Shown here in pieces: positions 58,966 through 64,000 of a stretch of 64,000 nucleotides of DNA. Within the stretch, counting starts at the first letter, position 1. Each line of letters starts with the position of its first letter. The DNA is from Phycisphaeraceae bacterium. Lineage in GTDB: Bacteria > Planctomycetota > Phycisphaerae > Phycisphaerales > UBA1924. Made by a program: the position numbers and the translations under genes. The notes below the pieces were generated by a model, which saw only the letters and a program-made list of their open reading frames with translations, did no database searches and was not told the DNA's origin. The stretch spans positions 1 to 64,000 of the forward strand of contig JAJTGZ010000003.1 in NCBI GenBank assembly GCA_021299385.1, read 5' to 3'.

Positions 58966-60603
58966 CTAGCACAGCCGACCGTGCAGGGCCAGGTCCGTCG
59001 TCCGCTCGATGCGGACGTTGACTATCTGCCCGATCAGCCCCGTCGCCACCGCCGCGGGCGCGTCAAAGAAGACGATCAGGTCCCCCTCGGTCCGTGCGGA
59101 CATCTGCACGCTCTCGCCGACCTCCGGCACCACCACCTCCTGCACCTCCTGCACCGCACGCCCGGCGATCGTCAGCGCAACGCCACCCTTGCCACCACCA
59201 CCCTCCCGCCGCGTCTGCTTCGCCTGCCGCCGGCTGATCCCCTGCACAAACGCCGCGACCGTCCCCCCGGCATACTCAGCACTCACCTGCGCGCTGATCT
59301 GGTTCTGCAGCGCCAGCAGCTCATTGTTCCGCCGACGCTTGACCTCATCGGGCACATCATCAACCAGTTTCTCGTGTGCCACCGTCCCAGGCCTCGGCGA
59401 ATACTTAAATATAAAACAGTTCTTATAACGCGCTCTCCGCAACAACTCCGCCGTCGCCTCGTGGTCCGCCTCCGTCTCACCCGGGAACCCCACGATGATG
59501 TCCCCCGCCACCGTCAACGGCCGCCCAATCCCCGGCTCATCGAGCACCCCACGCGCACGATCAAGAAACTCCAGATACTCACCAACCGTGTACCCACGGT
59601 TCATCGCCGCGAGCATCCGGTCGCTCCCGCTCTGCGCCGGCACGTGCAAATACCGGCAGATCCGCGGGCTCGCCCGTATCACACCCAGCACATCATCCCC
59701 AAAGCTCCGCGGGTAACTGGTAACAAACCGCAACCGCCGAATCCCCGGCACACGCTCGTGAATCTCCCCCAGCAAATCCGCAAACGTCGTAACACGCTCC
59801 CCCGCGTACGCATCCGTATGCCCCGCCGACTTCTTATACACCCGCCCCTTCTGCGGCTGCATCACCCCACCCACCGCCACCGCGCTCCCATGCTCAAACC
59901 GATAGTGATTCACCGTCTGCCCAAGCAGCGTAACTTCAATCACACCCGCATCCGCAAGCCGCTTGCACTCATCAATAATATGCCCCGGCGGGCGGTGCAC
60001 CTCCGCCCCGCGCGTGTGTGGCACCACGCAGTACGTACAAAACTTGTTGCACCCACGCGTGATCCGCACATACGCCGAGCCAGAGTGATCATCCGGGCTT
60101 ACCGCCCGCGAGAGATCAAGCAACTCGAGCTGGTCCGCCGCCGCCGCGAGCGTGCCCGTCCGCCGGCTCGCCGATCCCTGCAGCGCCACCTGCCCGGCTG
60201 ACCGCAACCTCGGCTCATCATCGGCCAGCATCCCCGCACGCGTCCGCACCGCGTTATCCAGCAGCGCGGGCAACTTATCCAGCTCCGCCGGCCCCACCAT
60301 CACGTCAACCACCGGCATCCGCTGCATCAACGCCCCACCCTCGCGCTCGGCCATGCACCCCAGCACCCCCACCACCAACCCCGGCTCACCCCGCTTACGG
60401 ATCGCCAGCTCCCCCAGCCGCGACCACACCTTCTGCTCGGCATGCTCACGCACCGAGCACGTGTTATAAAGCACCACACCCGCCGCCTGCGGATCAGCCG
60501 TGAACGTGTACCCCAACGCCCGCAGCGACCCGGCGACCAACTCGCTGTCCAGTTCGTTCATCTGACAGCCGAAGGTTTCGAGATAGATTTTCGCGGGGGT
60601 CAT
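58966..60603 (-). CDS. miaB: tRNA-2-methylthio-N6-dimethylallyladenosine synthase
   Basis: IYLETFGCQMNELDSE; NTCSVREHAEQKVWSRLG; RGCNKFCTYCVVPHTRG; C-terminal TRAM-like region. Confidence 0.92.
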   Translation of the reverse strand: MTPAKIYLETFGCQMNELDSELVAGSLRALGYTFTADPQAAGVVLYNTCSVREHAEQKVWSRLGELAIRKRGEPGLVVGVLGCMAEREGGALMQRMPVVDVMVGPAELDKLPALLDNAVRTRAGMLADDEPRLRSAGQVALQGSASRRTGTLAAAADQLELLDLSRAVSPDDHSGSAYVRITRGCNKFCTYCVVPHTRGAEVHRPPGHIIDECKRLADAGVIEVTLLGQTVNHYRFEHGSAVAVGGVMQPQKGRVYKKSAGHTDAYAGERVTTFADLLGEIHERVPGIRRLRFVTSYPRSFGDDVLGVIRASPRICRYLHVPAQSGSDRMLAAMNRGYTVGEYLEFLDRARGVLDEPGIGRPLTVAGDIIVGFPGETEADHEATAELLRRARYKNCFIFKYSPRPGTVAHEKLVDDVPDEVKRRRNNELLALQNQISAQVSAEYAGGTVAAFVQGISRRQAKQTRREGGGGKGGVALTIAGRAVQEVQEVVVPEVGESVQMSARTEGDLIVFFDAPAAVATGLIGQIVNVRIERTTDLALHGRLC

Positions 60604-60839
60604 CGCTATGAGGATAGTGGCAGCGCAGGTGCGTGGCGTCCCGCCAGCCACGCCGCTGGCCTATTTTCAGCCCTCAGAACCCGCCCCCACCGTCTTGGGT
60701 TTCGTTCGGTATCCCCCACCCGCGCGCCGGTCCACCGCCCCACCCCCTTGCCACGCCCGTACGAGAGGCTATCATCGAGGCCCGGCTAAGTGTGCCGGTC
60801 GGCCACGTTCGGCCACCCACGATTCACGACGGACAACGC

Positions 60840-61214
60840 ATGCCCACGATCAATCAACTCATCCGCAAGCCACGCCAGGTCCAGACCGCACGCGAAAAAA
60901 CACGCGACCTGGCCGCCAGCCCGCAACGCCGCGGCGTCTGCCTCATCGTCCGCACGCAGACACCCAAAAAACCCAACTCCGCCCTCCGCAAGGTCGCTCG
61001 CGTGCGCCTCAGCAACGGCAAAGAAGTAACCGCCTACATCGGCGGCGAGGGGCACAACCTCCAAGAGCACTCCATCGTTCTCGTCCGTGGCGGCCGCGTA
61101 CGCGACCTCCCGGGCGTCCGCTACCACATCGTCCGCGGCTCCCTCGACTGCCTCGGCGTCGAAAAACGCAAGCAAGGCCGCAGTAAGTACGGCGCCAAAC
61201 GCGGCAAGGCCTAA
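60840..61214 (+). CDS. rpsL: 30S ribosomal protein S12
   Basis: [52 protein letters not shown]. Confidence 0.97.
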   Translation: MPTINQLIRKPRQVQTAREKTRDLAASPQRRGVCLIVRTQTPKKPNSALRKVARVRLSNGKEVTAYIGGEGHNLQEHSIVLVRGGRVRDLPGVRYHIVRGSLDCLGVEKRKQGRSKYGAKRGKA

Positions 61215-61400
61215 GGCCGCACCGGCACGCGACGCAGCAGACGAACCCGATCCGATCGAACCTGGGCCATTGAACTTAGTTAACTCTCTGGCCCGTGCAA
61301 CTCAACCCCGCTTCCCTATCGCGACCGATTCGGCCTGCCGCGTAAGCAGCCGAGGCGCCACCGGGGGCAAGCAGATGTCCACCGCAGGAGATACCCGACC

Positions 61401-61892
61401 ATGGCGTTCAAGGCAACCGCATCCGCACGTCAACTGCAGCCCGACCCGCGCTTCAACGACGTCGTCCTCTCCAAGTTCATCAACTGCGTCATGGAGCGTG
61501 GCAAGAAGGCCACCGCCCAGCGCCTGATCTACGCCGCGATGGACATCATCGACCAGAAACTCGCCAAAGAAACCTCCCCCGAGGCCCCCAAGAGCGCCAT
61601 CGAGGTCTTCCACCGCGCGCTCGAGAACGCCAAGCCGTTCGTCGAGGTCCGCAGCAAGCGCATCGGCGGCGCCAACTACCAGGTGCCCATCCAGGTCAAC
61701 AAGAAGCGTCAGCAGTCCCTCGCCTTCCGCTGGATCATCAACGGCGCCCGCGCCGAAAAGGGCCGCGGCATGGCCAGCAAACTCGCCGATGAAATCTTCT
61801 CCGCCGCCAAGGGCGAAGGCAAAGCCATGGCCACCCGCGACCAGACCCACCGCATGGCCGAGGCGAACAAGGCCTTCGCGCACTACGCCTGA
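61401..61892 (+). CDS. rpsG: 30S ribosomal protein S7
   Basis: [56 protein letters not shown]. Confidence 0.97.
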   Translation: MAFKATASARQLQPDPRFNDVVLSKFINCVMERGKKATAQRLIYAAMDIIDQKLAKETSPEAPKSAIEVFHRALENAKPFVEVRSKRIGGANYQVPIQVNKKRQQSLAFRWIINGARAEKGRGMASKLADEIFSAAKGEGKAMATRDQTHRMAEANKAFAHYA

Positions 61893-61950
61893 TCGACGGC
61901 GTGCTAGGCAATAGGCAATCGGCAATAGGCAAGAGCAGAACAACCAATCC

Positions 61951-61976
61951 AAGCCCCGCACACACGCGGGGCTTTT
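61951..61976 (+). terminator. Rho-independent terminator after rpsG
   Basis: AAGCCCCGC-ACACAC-GCGGGGCTTTTT. Confidence 0.85.
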
Positions 61977-62272
61977 TCCTGGGTACCCCGGACCTCCGGG
62001 CCATCGGATACCCCGGGTACCCCCACGCTCCGCGTGGGGCCGAACCACCAACGACCCCCGACTCACCCCACGCCCACAGCAAGACACCCACCGCATCGAT
62101 CCCGGCTACCCCGGACCTCCGGGCCGGGCGAACGGCCGACGATCCAGTATTCACCACAGGGGCACAGGGAGACAGCGGAAGCAGATTGACCACGCTCCCG
62201 ACCACGGACATCCCACCAAGGCCTGAATCGTCAGTGTCGCTCGCCTTGTATCAGCAGTACTATGCTGACGCG

Positions 62273-63310
62273 ATGAGCAAGCCTCAGTCGATTGTCGTTG
62301 TAACAGGAGCGGGTGCTTCGCATGATCTAAGCACAGGTCCAGATAATTATCAACTCAAGTTCCCGCTGGGAAAAGATTTCCCTCGAGAAATAGTAGCACG
62401 AAATGACGCGATTGTTCAGTGCTTCATGGACACCCGACGGGAAACTATGGAGTCGCCTGACCCTCCTCAAGAACTAGCAGAGTACCTTACGCGTCTCGTG
62501 GACCAACTCCGCACCGGGGTATACGACACGGTCGATGAGTTTGTCGGTCGCCACGCGGGCACATCCCCCGCAATTATGGCTGCCTTTGCTTGCGCATACG
62601 TCGTATCCGAGGCCGAGTACAAATACGTTGTAGGAACAAGGTCACTCCACGGATGGATCAAGCCGCTTGCGAAGCTGTGGGCAGAAAGCTCTTGTTCTCA
62701 AAGTGCCTCGGATAGCCCTGGTCCAAAGATCAAGTTCGTCACGTTCAACTACGATAGGACAATTGAGTGGGCACTTGCACATGCTCACTTTGGTCGTCAC
62801 GGAGGTACGTTGGAAGCGGCACTTGCGACTGATTACGGGGGTTGCGTAGCTCACGTACATGGCCGGACATTTCTTGACCACAAACGATGCTACAAGGGCG
62901 AAGCGATGCGCAGCGTCTTTGATCAAATCCAGCGTTCGGCCCAGTCGATTCGACTTGTACATGCCTCAAACGGACGTCATAATCGAGATTACGATGCTGC
63001 GGAAGCAAAACGAGCCATTGATTGGTTGCGGGGCGCTGACGTTATCGCATTCCTGGGCTTCGGATTTGCCAAGTCCTGTCTAGATGCTATCGGTATCTCC
63101 CCAAGTAATCCTCTGGAAAAGTGGAGCTCTGCGAATACGGTCGTAACCAGTTGGCATGACACAGAAGATAATCTAATATCACTGACCGAAAAGTTTTGCA
63201 AGAAACTTGAGTTACCGAAAAAGAAATGCTCCGACGGAGGGCGTGACTTCTGGAGCTGTGTGGATGCAGTGAATACGGCAATTGACGCGGCGCAGCAGGC
63301 TAGCACCTAG
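62273..63310 (+). CDS. SIR2-like NAD-binding domain protein (candidate defence effector)
   Basis: SIVVVTGAGASHDL; IKFVTFNYDRTIEWAL; CVAHVHGR; VIAFLGFGFAKSCLDAI; ATG 62273; lower GC than neighbours. Confidence 0.7.
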   Translation: MSKPQSIVVVTGAGASHDLSTGPDNYQLKFPLGKDFPREIVARNDAIVQCFMDTRRETMESPDPPQELAEYLTRLVDQLRTGVYDTVDEFVGRHAGTSPAIMAAFACAYVVSEAEYKYVVGTRSLHGWIKPLAKLWAESSCSQSASDSPGPKIKFVTFNYDRTIEWALAHAHFGRHGGTLEAALATDYGGCVAHVHGRTFLDHKRCYKGEAMRSVFDQIQRSAQSIRLVHASNGRHNRDYDAAEAKRAIDWLRGADVIAFLGFGFAKSCLDAIGISPSNPLEKWSSANTVVTSWHDTEDNLISLTEKFCKKLELPKKKCSDGGRDFWSCVDAVNTAIDAAQQAST

Positions 63311-63593
63311 TCCAACGTGGTAGTACGCTAGTCCCCCAACCGCCTCTCTGCTAACCCCCAACCCCTCCCACCAAACCCCTCTCACCCCCCACCCCCTCGG
63401 CGGTATGCCCAGGCCCTCGGCGTCGATCCTGGGCCATCGTGGTGCATCTCCATCTGCGCGCTATTTATCTGCGCGCAACAACGCGACCATCACCCGATCC
63501 TGGCACGCGGTTCGCATTGGTGTTCGCGGCGGTCGGGGAGGGCGTGCGCGATATGCTGGGCGTGCTCATTGGTACCGATGCTGATTTGTTATC

Positions 63594-63962
63594 TTATCGC
63601 ATCGGCCCATCTTGGTTGCCCATCCCCGCCGCCGGTAACTTCTCACCCTGCCGCAGCACCTTCTGCAACTTCCCCTCCCGCTCGGCGTCGCTCAAACCAT
63701 CCCAGGACTCGACACAATCCTCGCAGCAAAAGCCGACCTGCACGCCACGGAACTGGCGCCGAAGATCGGCACGGACCGGGCCGGAGATCACCTTCCTGGG
63801 CATGACCGGGCAGGAGGCGTTGATCACCGCCGCACGCCCATCGCCCACACCATCACCCACCCTCGGCCCGGCCATCGGGTTGTCAAGCTCACCAGCCGGC
63901 GCGGGCCCGTCAGCCTTCGCCCCAGCAACCCCAGGCCCGCCGGGCACGGGCGCAGGAACCAC
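63594..63962 (-). CDS. YHS/heavy-metal-domain-like protein, 5' end probably outside window
   Basis: NASCPVMPRKVISGPVRADLRRQFRGVQVGFCCEDCVESWDGLSDAER; ORF close to window edge. Confidence 0.5.
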   Translation of the reverse strand: MVPAPVPGGPGVAGAKADGPAPAGELDNPMAGPRVGDGVGDGRAAVINASCPVMPRKVISGPVRADLRRQFRGVQVGFCCEDCVESWDGLSDAEREGKLQKVLRQGEKLPAAGMGNQDGPMR

Positions 63963-64000
63963 CCCTGCCGCCGGGGCGGTCTGGCCCGGCAGCCTTCCTG

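Overview
High-GC bacterial chromosome segment, probably Planctomycetota/Phycisphaerae-like judging from gene content (inference only). It is mostly housekeeping genes: gcvH, Glu dehydrogenase, truD, recJ, mqnC, uvrB, obg, pyrE, rbfA, pyrH, serC, pyrG, kdsD, scpA, rplM/rpsI, a livJ-H-M-G-F transporter, miaB, rpsL/rpsG, tRNA-Gly(TCC) and tRNA-Val(GAC). The most unusual content is: (1) a tightly overlapping minus-strand operon (29761-40300) pairing an ExbB/TolQ channel and two ExbD/TolR proteins with a membrane-anchored VWA protein and several large unknown exported or membrane proteins, a candidate undescribed pmf-energised envelope machine; (2) a lone PD-(D/E)XK-like gene (57107-58135) bracketed by ~115-130 bp inverted repeats next to tRNA-Val; (3) a lone SIR2-like gene (62273-63310) in the spacer after rpsG, a defence-effector candidate; (4) a GspE/PilB-like protein whose Walker A Lys and His box are lost; (5) a decaying pilin/HD-GYP region (9.1-12.8 kb) with a probable frameshift; (6) several intergenic palindromic repeat families, including four identical 36-bp copies. 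All calls come from reading the sequence and ORF track; no database search was run.
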